A stretch of 14,511 nucleotides of DNA from JAHFUI01 sp041485905 (GTDB lineage: Bacteria > Acidobacteriota > Vicinamibacteria > Vicinamibacterales > CAVVIG01), in assembly GCA_041485905.1 (NCBI GenBank), contig JBGPKK010000115.1, forward strand, positions 1-14,511. Reading direction: 5' to 3'. Shown piece after piece: positions 1 through 7,353 of this stretch (position 1 is its first letter; each line of letters opens with the position of its first letter). A model generated the notes under the pieces. That model did no database searches. It saw only the letters and a program-made list of their open reading frames with translations, and was not told where the DNA came from. The translations under genes were made by a program, and so were the position numbers.

Positions 1-1179
1 GGAGGCGTGCTGCTGGGAACGATCAGCGCGCAGGAGGACCGGTGGCGCGGCGCCGGTCTCGCCTTCGCCTGTGGCGTACTGAGCCGGCCGGAAGGCCCTC
101 TCGTCTTTGCGGTGTGGTGGTCGGCGCAGGCGGTGTCCGCGATCCTGAGCCGCTCGGTGCGCTGGATCAGATCGCACCTGGTCGCCGACGCGGTGATCGT
201 GACGGCTGTCTTCGCCGCCCAGGTGGTGTTTCGACGGATCGCGTATGACGGCGAATGGTTGCCGAACACCTACTTCGCTAAGGCCGGCGGATTCTGGACG
301 ATCGGTGCGTGGGAGTACATTCGTGACGGAATCGTCACGCCGTTTGGCGGAACGATCGCGGTCGTCATCGGGTGCGTCGGATGTTTTCTCTGCCGTCGAT
401 CGCATCGCTGGATGGTTCCAGCCGCGGCCACCCTCCTCGGTTGTGTGTTGTTGCCATTCATCACCGGCACCGATTGGATGCCGGGGCAACGGCTGCTGAT
501 GCCCTATCTGCCGCTCGCGGCCGTGCTCCTTGCCACGGGTTGGTGTCGCGTGGCTGCGACACTCCTCAAGAGACCGGCGTGGGTGGGACCGTCGCTGGCG
601 CTTCTGCTGCTGCCCGTCCTGTGGATCACCCAGGCCCCGGCTCGCGCTACCTTCTTCAACGATTCGTCGGTCCGTGCGCGCGGGTACGAAGCTGGGCATA
701 CCGCGCTCGCCAACTGGCTGCGGTCTGGTGTCGCGAGGCCTGGCGACACCATCGCGCTCATGGACACGGGGATCATCGGGTACGTGTGCATCGATCAGCA
801 GATTCTGGATATCACCGGTCTGACCAACCGGTTCATCGCGAAAAGTCCCGGCGACTTTCTCGATAAACAGTACGACGTGAGCGACGTGCTCGCGCAGAAG
901 CCGCGATTCGTCGTGCTCGTTCTGAAGCAGCCAGGCGACTTCAACGAGCCGCCGACGGGCGCGGGATTTTCCACCTGGACGTTTACTGAGGAAAAGATCC
1001 TGCATCACCCCGATTTCAAGCGCTGGTACCGCAAGGCTCCCGTGATGGGCGCCGCCGATGAGCCGTGGCTGGAACGCGTCGCCAAAGGACTCGGCGCCGA
1101 GCGCATGTTCCTGCACGCCCACCCGTTCGTTTACTATCTGCTCACCGTGTTCGAGAGGCAGGAAAAGCCGCAGATCTAG
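1..1179 (+). CDS. GT-C type membrane glycosyltransferase, C-terminal part (5' truncated by window)
   Basis: The reading frame is open from base 1 and ends at TAG 1177-1179. The GTG at position 7 is probably internal, so about 392 C-terminal residues are visible. Roughly six hydrophobic segments are seen, for example around 52-160, 180-235, 340-390, 415-465, 500-555 and 580-640. Motifs resemble polytopic lipid-phosphosugar glycosyltransferases of the arabinofuranosyltransferase-like (AftB/GT39) group: SRPEG (82-96), LPNTYFAK (259-282) and DWMPGQRLLMPYLP (472-513). After the membrane part comes a soluble tail with a DTGIIGYVCIDQQILDITGL stretch (about 766-825), typical of these proteins. By family analogy it would transfer a sugar from a polyprenyl carrier on the outer face of the inner membrane; donor and acceptor cannot be read. 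It is separated by 76 bases from the next gene, which has its own promoter-like element, so it is probably not in the same operon. Confidence 0.75.
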   Translation, partial: GGVLLGTISAQEDRWRGAGLAFACGVLSRPEGPLVFAVWWSAQAVSAILSRSVRWIRSHLVADAVIVTAVFAAQVVFRRIAYDGEWLPNTYFAKAGGFWTIGAWEYIRDGIVTPFGGTIAVVIGCVGCFLCRRSHRWMVPAAATLLGCVLLPFITGTDWMPGQRLLMPYLPLAAVLLATGWCRVAATLLKRPAWVGPSLALLLLPVLWITQAPARATFFNDSSVRARGYEAGHTALANWLRSGVARPGDTIALMDTGIIGYVCIDQQILDITGLTNRFIAKSPGDFLDKQYDVSDVLAQKPRFVVLVLKQPGDFNEPPTGAGFSTWTFTEEKILHHPDFKRWYRKAPVMGAADEPWLERVAKGLGAERMFLHAHPFVYYLLTVFERQEKPQI

Positions 1180-1191
1180 CGCGTCGGGAGT

Positions 1192-1248
1192 GATAATACG
1201 GTGTACGAAATGCGCGGCCGATTGCGGAGTCGGCCATCAATCAAGGAG
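1192..1248 (+). promoter_or_regulatory. Candidate promoter, 5'UTR hairpin and ribosome-binding site ahead of copy A
   Basis: A GATAAT box at 1192-1197 matches five of six bases of the sigma-70 -10 consensus and sits in an AT-rich island in otherwise GC-rich DNA. No convincing -35 hexamer is found 16-18 bases upstream. A 6-bp inverted repeat (GGCCGA 1216-1221, TCGGCC 1230-1235) would form a small leader hairpin. A strong Shine-Dalgarno AAGGAG at 1243-1248 lies 7 bases before ATG 1256 and decides that start. The promoter assignment is tentative; the ribosome-binding site is solid. Confidence 0.4.
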
Positions 1249-1255
1249 ATCTGAG

Positions 1256-2443
1256 ATGGGCAAGCGACGGCTCGCTTCAGGACTGGTGCTCCCGGGCATG
1301 ATCGCCGTGATGTCGCTGGCGGTGGCCGCCCTGTCGGGTCAAGGACAGGCTCCGAAGATCGCGAAGCCCGCGGCGAACTCCGTGCCTGCAGCGCCGAAGC
1401 CGCCTGCGGCGGCGAAGGCGTGGGTGGCCCCCAAGACGCCGTGGGGCGATCCGGACATCGAGGGCACCTGGACGAGCGACGCCGCCAACGGGATCCCCAT
1501 GCAGCGGCCCGCGCAGTTCGCCGGCAGAGCGGAGCTGAGCGACGAAGAGTTCAAGGCGAAGGTCGAGCGCGACACGCGTACCCGAACCAACGCCGAGAAC
1601 GCCGTCGGGTCGTTTCGCGGCGACGGCGCGTGGCTGAACAAGTCCTTCCGCCAGACGTCGCTCATCGTGGAGCCGGCCGATGGACGCACGCCGCCGCTGA
1701 CGCCGGAGGCCGAGGCGAGACGGGCGTCGCGCGATGCGGGCACGTTCGGAAACGGTCCCTTCGACAAGCCGGAAGACTTCACCTTGTACGACCGCTGCAT
1801 CACGCGTGGCATCCTCGGCTCCGTCCTCCCGGTGATCTACGGCAACGGCAACCGGATTCTGCAGACGCCGAAGGAAGTGGTGATCTCCTACGAGATGATC
1901 CACGACACGCGGGTGATTCCGCTCGACGGCCGTCCGCACGTCGGACAGAAGATCCGCCAGTATCTCGGCGACTCGCGCGGCCTTTGGGAAGGCAACACGC
2001 TTGTCGTCGAGACGACGAATCTGACCGACCAGACGAGCATCGGGCTGAACGGAGGCGGCGTCCGCCACAGCGCGGACATGAAGCTGATCGAGCGCTTCAC
2101 GCGCACCGAGCCCGGCGAGCTCAAGTACGAGGTGCTCATCGACGATCCCAAGACCTACGCGAGACCGTGGAAGATCTCGATGCCGCTGACGTCGCCGCCC
2201 GGATTTCAGCTCCTGCCGTACGAGTGCCACGAGGGCAATCGTGCGGTGTCGAGCGCCCTCGGCGGGGAGCGTGCCGAGGACAAGGCCATTGAAGAGGATG
2301 CGAAGAGGGGCATCATTCGACCCAGGAAGCCGATCCAGGGTCTGACAATCGGCGGCTCGCCGCTGCCCGAGGGCGGCGGTCGTGGCCGCGGAGGTCCTCC
2401 TGCTCCGGGCGGTCCAGGAGCAGAAGGCGGACCGGGGCGCTAA
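1256..2443 (+). CDS. Exported protein of unrecognised family, copy A (395 aa)
   Basis: Function unknown. The start is ATG 1256, fixed by AAGGAG 7 bases upstream; the open frame extends further 5' but lacks a signal peptide there. Residues 1-28 form a Sec signal (KRR, then a hydrophobic core ending AALSG before Gln). An Ala/Pro/Lys-rich linker follows (about 31-60). The family core has TPWGDPDIEGTWTSD (61-75), FRQTSLIVEPADG (131-143), LYDRCITRG (177-185), GNGNRILQTP (196-205), IHDTRVIPLDGRPH (215-228), LWEGNTLVVETTN (243-255) and PYECHEGN (321-328). Cys181 and Cys324 are the only cysteines. The tail (about 372-395) is Gly/Pro/Arg-rich low complexity. It heads a six-gene co-directional run, and two paralogues lie downstream in the same run (6249 and 7354). 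Spacing from Cys181 to Cys324 is 143 residues, identical to copy B. Probably envelope-located or secreted; no catalytic signature recognised. Confidence 0.85.
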   Translation: MGKRRLASGLVLPGMIAVMSLAVAALSGQGQAPKIAKPAANSVPAAPKPPAAAKAWVAPKTPWGDPDIEGTWTSDAANGIPMQRPAQFAGRAELSDEEFKAKVERDTRTRTNAENAVGSFRGDGAWLNKSFRQTSLIVEPADGRTPPLTPEAEARRASRDAGTFGNGPFDKPEDFTLYDRCITRGILGSVLPVIYGNGNRILQTPKEVVISYEMIHDTRVIPLDGRPHVGQKIRQYLGDSRGLWEGNTLVVETTNLTDQTSIGLNGGGVRHSADMKLIERFTRTEPGELKYEVLIDDPKTYARPWKISMPLTSPPGFQLLPYECHEGNRAVSSALGGERAEDKAIEEDAKRGIIRPRKPIQGLTIGGSPLPEGGGRGRGGPPAPGGPGAEGGPGR

Positions 2444-2448
2444 GGAGG
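2442..2448 (+). promoter_or_regulatory. Strong Shine-Dalgarno overlapping the stop codon of copy A
   Basis: AAGGAGG overlaps the TAA of the upstream gene and lies 6 bases before GTG 2455. It selects this GTG as the hydrolase start and suggests translational coupling with copy A. Confidence 0.7.
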
Positions 2449-2454
2449 TTTCAC

Positions 2455-4032
2455 GTGCGTGCATTTCTGGCCGTCGGTTGGACGGTCTTCGCATTCGCCT
2501 CAGTCAATGCCGTCCAGCAGCCAGCCGCTGGCGTCGCCGCGCCCACAGTCACGGGCCCTGTTGCCTGGACGTCGGCGCTGCGCGATCCGGCGCATGGGTA
2601 CGCGTACAACGCCACGCCGATGGACCTCACCAAACAGGGGTACGTCGAGGAGGAGTTCTTCATTCAGGGCGCGGCCAATCGGTACAACACGCCGCAGGCG
2701 GAGACGGGGACCCTCATCGACAGCGGCCACCCCTACAAGACCCGCATCGTCATCCGCCGGCCGAAGTCGGCGTCGCGCTTCAACGGGACGGCCGTCGTCG
2801 AGTGGTACAACGTCTCGCAGGGCCACGACGGCGAGTACGACTGGTTTCAGTCGATGGATCATCTCGTTCGCTCCGGCTACGCGTGGGTCGGCGTCTCCAA
2901 TCAAGCGGTTGGGGTGAATTCGCTGAAGGAATGGAGTCCGAAGCGCTACGGCACGCTCGATGTGAGCGATCGCGGCACCGTCATGGGTGACGCGATGTCG
3001 TACGACATCTTCACGGCGGCGGGCCTCGCGCTCAAGGGCAAGGCGAGTGCTGATGTGATGGGCGGGCTCAAGATCGCCCGGCTGATTGCGGTCGGCCATT
3101 CGCAATCGGCCGGCCGTCTCTTCACGTACTTCAACTCGGTCCATCCGCTGATTCCCGCTGTGTACGACGGGGTGATCCTCCACGGCGGCGGCGGGAGAGT
3201 ACGCACGGACCTGAACGTGAAGGTGTTCAAGTTTCTCGACGAGACCGACGTGCCCGGACAGGCCAACAACCGTCAGGCGGACACCGACACGTACCGTCAA
3301 TGGGAGCTGGCGGGCACGTCTCACCTCAACGCGCAGTTTTCACGCGCGCTGGCCGGGATCGGCCTGCGTGTGTCGGGCATGAATCCTGTCGAGGGGTCGC
3401 CATCGATCGACGGCCCCACGATCAGCGGCGGCGCCGGCAACGGTGCGGCGGGAAACGGCGAAGGACAGGCCAACGCCGGACCGAATGGCGGGTGCGCAAA
3501 GCCACCGTTCAGCCGCATTCCATCGCACTACGCGCTCAACGCGGCGTTCGATCATCTCGCGCGGTGGATCAAGGACGGCACACCGCCACCGATGGCGCCT
3601 CAGGTTGAGATCAAACAGGCGGCGCCGGCTCAACCGCCCGCCGGCGGTGCGCCTGGGGCCGGTGCGGGTCGAGGCGGACGTGGAGGCGCGCCCGCTGGCC
3701 CGCGATGGGAGGTTGTGCGCGACGAGGCCGGTAATGGGCTCGGCGGCATCCGGCTGTCGCAGCACGCGGTGCCGACCGCGATCAACACCGGCACGAATAC
3801 CGGCGGCCAGGCCGGCGGCGAACGCAACTGCGGGTTGATGGGTTCGTACGAGCGGTTCGATGCCGCGCGGCTCGCCACGCTGTATCCGACGCACGCCGCA
3901 TACGTGTCGAAGGTGAAGGACCTCGCAGAGAAGAATCTGAAGGCCGGCTACATCGTGAAGGCAGATGCCAGCGCAACGATCGCCGACGCTGAGCGTTCGG
4001 ATATCGGCAGAAGCCGCGTGACAACCCGGTAG
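2455..4032 (+). CDS. Exported alpha/beta-hydrolase domain protein (Abhydrolase_10-like)
   Basis: A 525-residue exported hydrolase of unknown substrate. The start is GTG 2455, supported by AAGGAGG 6 bases upstream. Residues 1-19 form a signal peptide (likely cleavage VNA|VQQ). The nucleophile elbow is GHSQS (214-218) with Ser216 as predicted nucleophile. His290 in WELAGTSH is the likely catalytic His, and Asp262 or Asp265 in FLDETDV the likely acid. RIPSHYALNAAFDHLARWI (354-372) resembles the C-terminal part of the alpha/beta hydrolase group I know as PF20091. Two low-complexity inserts stand out: Gly/Ala/Asn-rich at about 323-346 and Pro/Gly/Ala-rich at about 389-416. The gene begins 11 bases after copy A and ends 9 bases before the PrpD-like gene, so co-transcription is likely. 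An esterase or lactonase role is inference from the fold only. Confidence 0.85.
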   Translation: MRAFLAVGWTVFAFASVNAVQQPAAGVAAPTVTGPVAWTSALRDPAHGYAYNATPMDLTKQGYVEEEFFIQGAANRYNTPQAETGTLIDSGHPYKTRIVIRRPKSASRFNGTAVVEWYNVSQGHDGEYDWFQSMDHLVRSGYAWVGVSNQAVGVNSLKEWSPKRYGTLDVSDRGTVMGDAMSYDIFTAAGLALKGKASADVMGGLKIARLIAVGHSQSAGRLFTYFNSVHPLIPAVYDGVILHGGGGRVRTDLNVKVFKFLDETDVPGQANNRQADTDTYRQWELAGTSHLNAQFSRALAGIGLRVSGMNPVEGSPSIDGPTISGGAGNGAAGNGEGQANAGPNGGCAKPPFSRIPSHYALNAAFDHLARWIKDGTPPPMAPQVEIKQAAPAQPPAGGAPGAGAGRGGRGGAPAGPRWEVVRDEAGNGLGGIRLSQHAVPTAINTGTNTGGQAGGERNCGLMGSYERFDAARLATLYPTHAAYVSKVKDLAEKNLKAGYIVKADASATIADAERSDIGRSRVTTR

Positions 4033-4041
4033 CGTTGTTCT

Positions 4042-5577
4042 GTGCACAAGACCAGACACGATCTCCGCCTGACCCGGCGCCGTCTGCTGCAGAGCGCAGG
4101 CGGACTCTTCGCCGCGGCCGCGTTTCCCGTGAAAGCGTTCGGCCAGAGCGCGTCGATCTCCCCAGGCTCCCCAGGCTCCCCAGGCAGCCCGCCGATCAGC
4201 TCCCCCATCAGCTCCCCCATCAGCTCAATGATGGCCACGCTCAGCACGTTCATGAGCGAGGCCGGCACGCGCGCGCTTCCCGACACCGTGGTCGAGAAGA
4301 CGAAGCATCTCATCCTCGACACGCTGGCCGCGATGGTATCGGGGTCCCAGCTGCCGCCGGGACGCTTCGCCATCCAGTTCGCCCGCGCCTATCGCGGCGA
4401 CAGCGTGGCCACAATTGTCGGCGCGAACATCCTGTGCGGCCCGATCGAGGCGGCGCTCGCCAACGGCATGCTCGCGCATTCCGACGAGACCGACGACACG
4501 CACCCGCCATCCCAGTCGCATCCGGGTTGCGCCGTCGTGCCCGCCGCACTTGCCGTCGGCGAGAAGTTCGGCATCAGCGGGACCCGACTGCTCCGCGCGG
4601 TCACACTGGGCTACGACATCGGACCGCGCGTCACGGCCACGCTCGGCCGATTGCAGTACATGGTGGATAGCCACCGCAGCACGCATGCGATCTCTGGAAC
4701 CTTCGGAGCCGCGGCGGCTGCCGGCTGCGCCGCGGGCTTGAACGCGCAGCAGATGCGCTGGCTGCTCTCGTACACCGCGCAGCAGGCGTCGGGTCTTGCG
4801 TCGTGGCAGCGCGACACCGATCACATCGAGAAGGCGTTCGATTTCGGCGGCATGCCCGCGCGCAACGGCGTCACCGCGGCGCTGCTGGTGCAGGCAGGCG
4901 GCACCGGCGTCGATGACGTCCTGTCCGGAGCCGATAATTTCTTCCAGGCGTTCATCCCGAAGAACGATTCCGCCATGCTCGTCGACAAGCTCGGCGAGCG
5001 CTACGAGATCACCAGAACCAACGTCAAGAAGTGGACCGTGGGCGCGCCCATTCAAGCGCCGCTCGACGCGCTCGACACGCTGCTGAAGCGCGATCGCTTC
5101 AATGCCGATCAGGTGAAGCAGGTGGTCGTTCGCGTCGCGGCCGCCGAAGCGACCATCGTGGACAACCGCGAGATCCCGGACATCTCGCTCCAGCATCTGA
5201 TCGCGGTGATGCTGGTCGACAAGACCGTCTCCTTCAAATCGGCGCACGACAAGGCGCGGATGGCCGACCCGGCGATTCTGCGTCAGCGCGCGAAGGTGCA
5301 GCTCGTGCACGACGCGGATCTCGAGCGGCTGATGCCGCGGCGCGAGGCGGTCGTCGAGGTGACGCTGACCGACGGGAAGCTGCTGACCGAGAGGGTCGGC
5401 AACGTGCGCGGCACGGCGGAAAACCCGATGACGCGCGAGGACATCATTGCGAAGGCGCGCGATCTGATGACACCGGTTGTCGGCAGTGCCGCCTGCCAGA
5501 AGCTTATCGATCGCATTTTCGAGATCGAAAGCGTGAAAAACGTGCGCGATCTGAGGCCGCTCCTCCAACGCGGCTGA
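4042..5577 (+). CDS. MmgE/PrpD family protein with twin-arginine signal
   Basis: A 511-residue protein. Family members include 2-methylcitrate dehydratase (PrpD), cis-aconitate decarboxylase and imidazolesuccinate-type lyases, usually cytoplasmic. This one starts at GTG 4042 with a Tat-type leader: LTRRRLLQ at 10-17, then a hydrophobic stretch, with likely cleavage AFG|Q at 34/35. A Ser/Pro/Gly/Ile linker (about 40-62) encoded by two tandem microrepeats precedes the family domain. The N-terminal helical domain contains IVGANILCGPIEAALANG (125-142) and the family-typical LAHSDETDDTHPPSQSHPG (144-162). KAFDFGGMPARNG (264-276) corresponds to the usual K...HPGRAA..G region, and the C-terminal domain is about 330-480. 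No clear Shine-Dalgarno is seen; the 9-base gap to the upstream stop suggests coupling. An alternative start at ATG 4228 would drop the Tat leader and give a cytoplasmic protein of usual length, but the intact leader favours GTG. Substrate unknown. Confidence 0.85.
   Translation: MHKTRHDLRLTRRRLLQSAGGLFAAAAFPVKAFGQSASISPGSPGSPGSPPISSPISSPISSMMATLSTFMSEAGTRALPDTVVEKTKHLILDTLAAMVSGSQLPPGRFAIQFARAYRGDSVATIVGANILCGPIEAALANGMLAHSDETDDTHPPSQSHPGCAVVPAALAVGEKFGISGTRLLRAVTLGYDIGPRVTATLGRLQYMVDSHRSTHAISGTFGAAAAAGCAAGLNAQQMRWLLSYTAQQASGLASWQRDTDHIEKAFDFGGMPARNGVTAALLVQAGGTGVDDVLSGADNFFQAFIPKNDSAMLVDKLGERYEITRTNVKKWTVGAPIQAPLDALDTLLKRDRFNADQVKQVVVRVAAAEATIVDNREIPDISLQHLIAVMLVDKTVSFKSAHDKARMADPAILRQRAKVQLVHDADLERLMPRREAVVEVTLTDGKLLTERVGNVRGTAENPMTREDIIAKARDLMTPVVGSAACQKLIDRIFEIESVKNVRDLRPLLQRG
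4159..4185 (+). repeat. Three perfect copies of a 9-base tandem repeat (TCCCCAGGC)
   Basis: Units at 4159-4167, 4168-4176 and 4177-4185 encode a Ser-Pro-Gly repeat in the linker between the Tat signal and the PrpD domain. The period is a multiple of three, so copy-number change keeps the frame. Confidence 0.9.
4195..4226 (+). repeat. 12-base tandem repeat (ATCAGCTCCCCC), 2.7 copies
   Basis: Units at 4195-4206 and 4207-4218 with a partial unit at 4219-4226 encode Ile-Ser-Ser-Pro repeats directly after the 9-base repeat. It also preserves frame on slippage. Confidence 0.9.
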
Positions 5578-5586
5578 GGTGTACAC

Positions 5587-6225
5587 ATGCCGACATCCAG
5601 GTGCGCGCGCACCGTGCTGCTGACCGGATTGCTGACGATGGCCGCCGTGTGGGAACCGGCGGCTTCCGGCGCACAGCGCGATCGGACGCCGTTGGCGTCC
5701 GTCAAGCAATGGACCGCCGAAGTCATCGTCACGTCAGACTGCGACCGTAACGCCTTCGACGGCTCGCGGACCATTGTCCACACCCGCGTCGTGACGACAT
5801 ATGCATTCTCCGAGCGCGTCACGGACACCTCCGTTCTGACGTGGCGCGGCCGCGCCTCCACGACATACCAGTGGTTGGTCGGCGTGGGCAACCGGGACAC
5901 TATCGATCTCGAGGAAAGCTCGGGTTCGTTCGACGTCGACGGCACACTCGAATTGACCGATTCGACGAAGATCTCCATCGGCCACGCGCCGGGCCGGCCC
6001 TTTACGAAGAAGAAGATGGCTGGCGATTCCGTTCTCGATACGTCGACGGCGGAAGATACGGCACCCGCGGCGGAGCTCGCCGACGCGCCGCTGCCGCCGG
6101 AAGTGGGAACCCAGCGCGGGGATCGAATGGAAGCTGGCTATGTTCTGCTCGGCGGGATGGTGGTGACCTGTCCGGCGCAGCGGCAATGGACTTTGCATGC
6201 GACCACACCCGCGCCGAAGCCCTGA
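5587..6225 (+). CDS. Small exported protein of unknown function (212 aa)
   Basis: I do not recognise this family. The ATG at 5587 lies 9 bases after the PrpD-like stop, with only a weak GAGGTG (5576-5581) upstream, so translational coupling is likely. Residues 1-29 form a signal peptide (RCAR, hydrophobic core, SGA|Q). The mature part is rich in alternating polar/hydrophobic residues and Thr/Val, suggesting a beta-rich fold (for example WTAEVIVTSDC 42-52, TIVHTRVVTTYAFSERV 62-78, TYQWLVGVG 93-101). Cys52 and Cys195 are the only mature cysteines and could form a disulfide. The segment from about 150 to 178 is Ala/Asp/Pro-rich and probably disordered. Being embedded in the exported cluster, it may be an accessory or binding protein of the same process, but that is inference from position only. 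Confidence 0.7.
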   Translation: MPTSRCARTVLLTGLLTMAAVWEPAASGAQRDRTPLASVKQWTAEVIVTSDCDRNAFDGSRTIVHTRVVTTYAFSERVTDTSVLTWRGRASTTYQWLVGVGNRDTIDLEESSGSFDVDGTLELTDSTKISIGHAPGRPFTKKKMAGDSVLDTSTAEDTAPAAELADAPLPPEVGTQRGDRMEAGYVLLGGMVVTCPAQRQWTLHATTPAPKP

Positions 6226-6233
6226 GCTCGGGC

Positions 6234-6239
6234 TATAGT
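6234..6239 (+). promoter_or_regulatory. -10-like box TATAGT immediately upstream of copy B
   Basis: TATAGT matches five of six -10 consensus bases and ends 9 bases before ATG 6249, with no -35 match and no Shine-Dalgarno between. If functional, transcription would begin at or next to the start codon, giving a leaderless message. Weak evidence because a single hexamer occurs by chance. Confidence 0.25.
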
Positions 6240-6248
6240 GGCGCGCGG

Positions 6249-7304
6249 ATGATGCGCGTTGACATGAGAGCATTAACGACCTGCGCGCTTGCGGCGATCG
6301 TCGTCTCGTCGGTTTCCGGACTCGTTGCAGGACAGGCACCGCGGTTCACAAGAACGTGGCCGCGAACGCCGTGGGGCGATCCCGACCTGCAGGGCGTCTG
6401 GACGAGCGACGACATGCGCGGCGTGCCGCGGGAACGTCCAGACCAATTCGGCACTCGGCAGTTTCTCACCGACGAAGAGTTTGCCCTGCGGGCCGCCGAG
6501 GACACGCAGACACTTACTCAGCAGCTCCGAGGCCCCTACGGCGCGCGTAACGATCTGCGGACGCGCACGTTCCGGCAGACGTCACTGGTCGTCGATCCCC
6601 CTGATGGAAAAATTCCCGCGCTCACCCCTGAGGCTCAGGCCAGAGCGACGTCGCGGGATCGCGGAAGCTTCGGCCAGGGTCCGTTCGACAGCCCAGCGGA
6701 TTTCTCCCTGTTCGACCGATGCATCACGCGCGGCGTGGTGGGCTCCATCCTGCCGGTGATCTACGGCAACGGCAACCGCCTCGTGCAAACGCCTGGACAG
6801 GTCGCGATCATGTACGAGATGGTCCACGATACGCGGATCATCCCGCTCGACCCCCGTCCGCACGCGGGCGCAAACATTCGCCTCTATCTCGGCGACCCTC
6901 GCGGTCACTGGGACGGCAATACGCTCGTCATCGAGACGACCAATTTCACGGACCGGACCAGCATCAGCGAGAATGGAAACGGTCTCCGTCACTCCAAGGC
7001 CATGCGTCTCACCGAACGGCTCACGCGCCTCGATGCTGACGTCCTCGAGTACCGCGTGACGATCGACGATCCGCAGACCTACACGCGGCCCTGGACGATG
7101 TCGCTGTCGCTGACGTCGCCGCGCGGGTACGAGCTGCTGCCCTACGAGTGCCACGAAGGGAATCACGGCTTGCCGAACATCCTGAGCGCTGAGCGCGCCG
7201 AGGATCGGGCCGTCGAGGAAGCCGCGAGGAAAGGGATCGCGCGGCCACGGCGCGCGAGGAATGTCGGCGACGGTCCGGCTGCCGAGGGTTTTGAACAACG
7301 ATGA
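6249..7304 (+). CDS. Exported protein of the same unrecognised family, copy B (351 aa)
   Basis: Paralogue of the genes at 1256 and 7354; function unknown. ATG 6249 is chosen, with in-frame ATG 6252 and 6264 equally possible; no Shine-Dalgarno is visible. A signal peptide of about 28 residues ends VAG|Q. Copy B lacks both the Ala/Pro/Lys linker and the Gly/Pro tail of copy A. Shared blocks are TPWGDPDLQGVWTSDD (40-55), FRQTSLVVDPPDGKIPALTP (108-127), FDRCITRG (155-162), VIYGNGNRLVQTP (170-182), VHDTRIIPL (192-200), WDGNTLVIETTNFTD (221-235), IDDPQTYTRPW (272-282) and PYECHEGN (298-305). Cys158 and Cys301 are again 143 residues apart; Cys12 lies in the signal peptide. The region around 'GTGATCTACGGCAACGGCAA' (from 6757) is identical in copy A at DNA level, consistent with an old duplication under selection. 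It starts 23 bases after the small secreted protein. Confidence 0.82.
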   Translation: MMRVDMRALTTCALAAIVVSSVSGLVAGQAPRFTRTWPRTPWGDPDLQGVWTSDDMRGVPRERPDQFGTRQFLTDEEFALRAAEDTQTLTQQLRGPYGARNDLRTRTFRQTSLVVDPPDGKIPALTPEAQARATSRDRGSFGQGPFDSPADFSLFDRCITRGVVGSILPVIYGNGNRLVQTPGQVAIMYEMVHDTRIIPLDPRPHAGANIRLYLGDPRGHWDGNTLVIETTNFTDRTSISENGNGLRHSKAMRLTERLTRLDADVLEYRVTIDDPQTYTRPWTMSLSLTSPRGYELLPYECHEGNHGLPNILSAERAEDRAVEEAARKGIARPRRARNVGDGPAAEGFEQR

Positions 7305-7321
7305 GTTGACCCGAAGTGTAG

Positions 7322-7343
7322 GGGACGGTCTTCAGACCGTCCC
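7322..7343. promoter_or_regulatory. Perfect 9-bp hairpin abutting the ribosome-binding site of copy C
   Basis: GGGACGGTC (7322-7330), loop TTCA, GACCGTCCC (7335-7343). The 3' arm ends exactly one base before GGAGG (7344-7348). There is no T-run, so it is not a standard intrinsic terminator. It could be a REP-like dispersed palindrome, an RNA-stability element or a translational control hairpin. Confidence 0.75.
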
Positions 7344-7348
7344 GGAGG
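7344..7348 (+). promoter_or_regulatory. Shine-Dalgarno GGAGG deciding the start of copy C
   Basis: GGAGG lies 5 bases before ATG 7354. The open frame extends to a codon at 7261, but only this ATG has a ribosome-binding site and is followed by a signal peptide. Confidence 0.7.
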
Positions 7349-7353
7349 CTCAC

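Noticed and set aside
1277..2494. Long antisense open frame opposite copy A (405 codons)
   Set aside because: Arg/His-rich translation with no recognisable domain, and it mirrors the codon positions of a well-supported gene; a GC-rich shadow.
4159..4226. Possible CRISPR-like repeats
   Set aside because: Units are 9 and 12 bases, contiguous without spacers, and in frame inside a gene.
4225..5709. Long antisense open frame opposite the PrpD-like gene (494 codons)
   Set aside because: No signal, motif or ribosome-binding site, and the sense strand encodes a clear MmgE/PrpD domain.
6193..6239. TTGCAT with TATAGT as a -35/-10 pair
   Set aside because: The spacer would be 35 bases, far from the 16-18 needed.
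7143..7163. ECHEGN considered as a cytochrome c haem site
   Set aside because: Haem attachment needs CxxCH; only a single Cys precedes the His here and in the other two copies.
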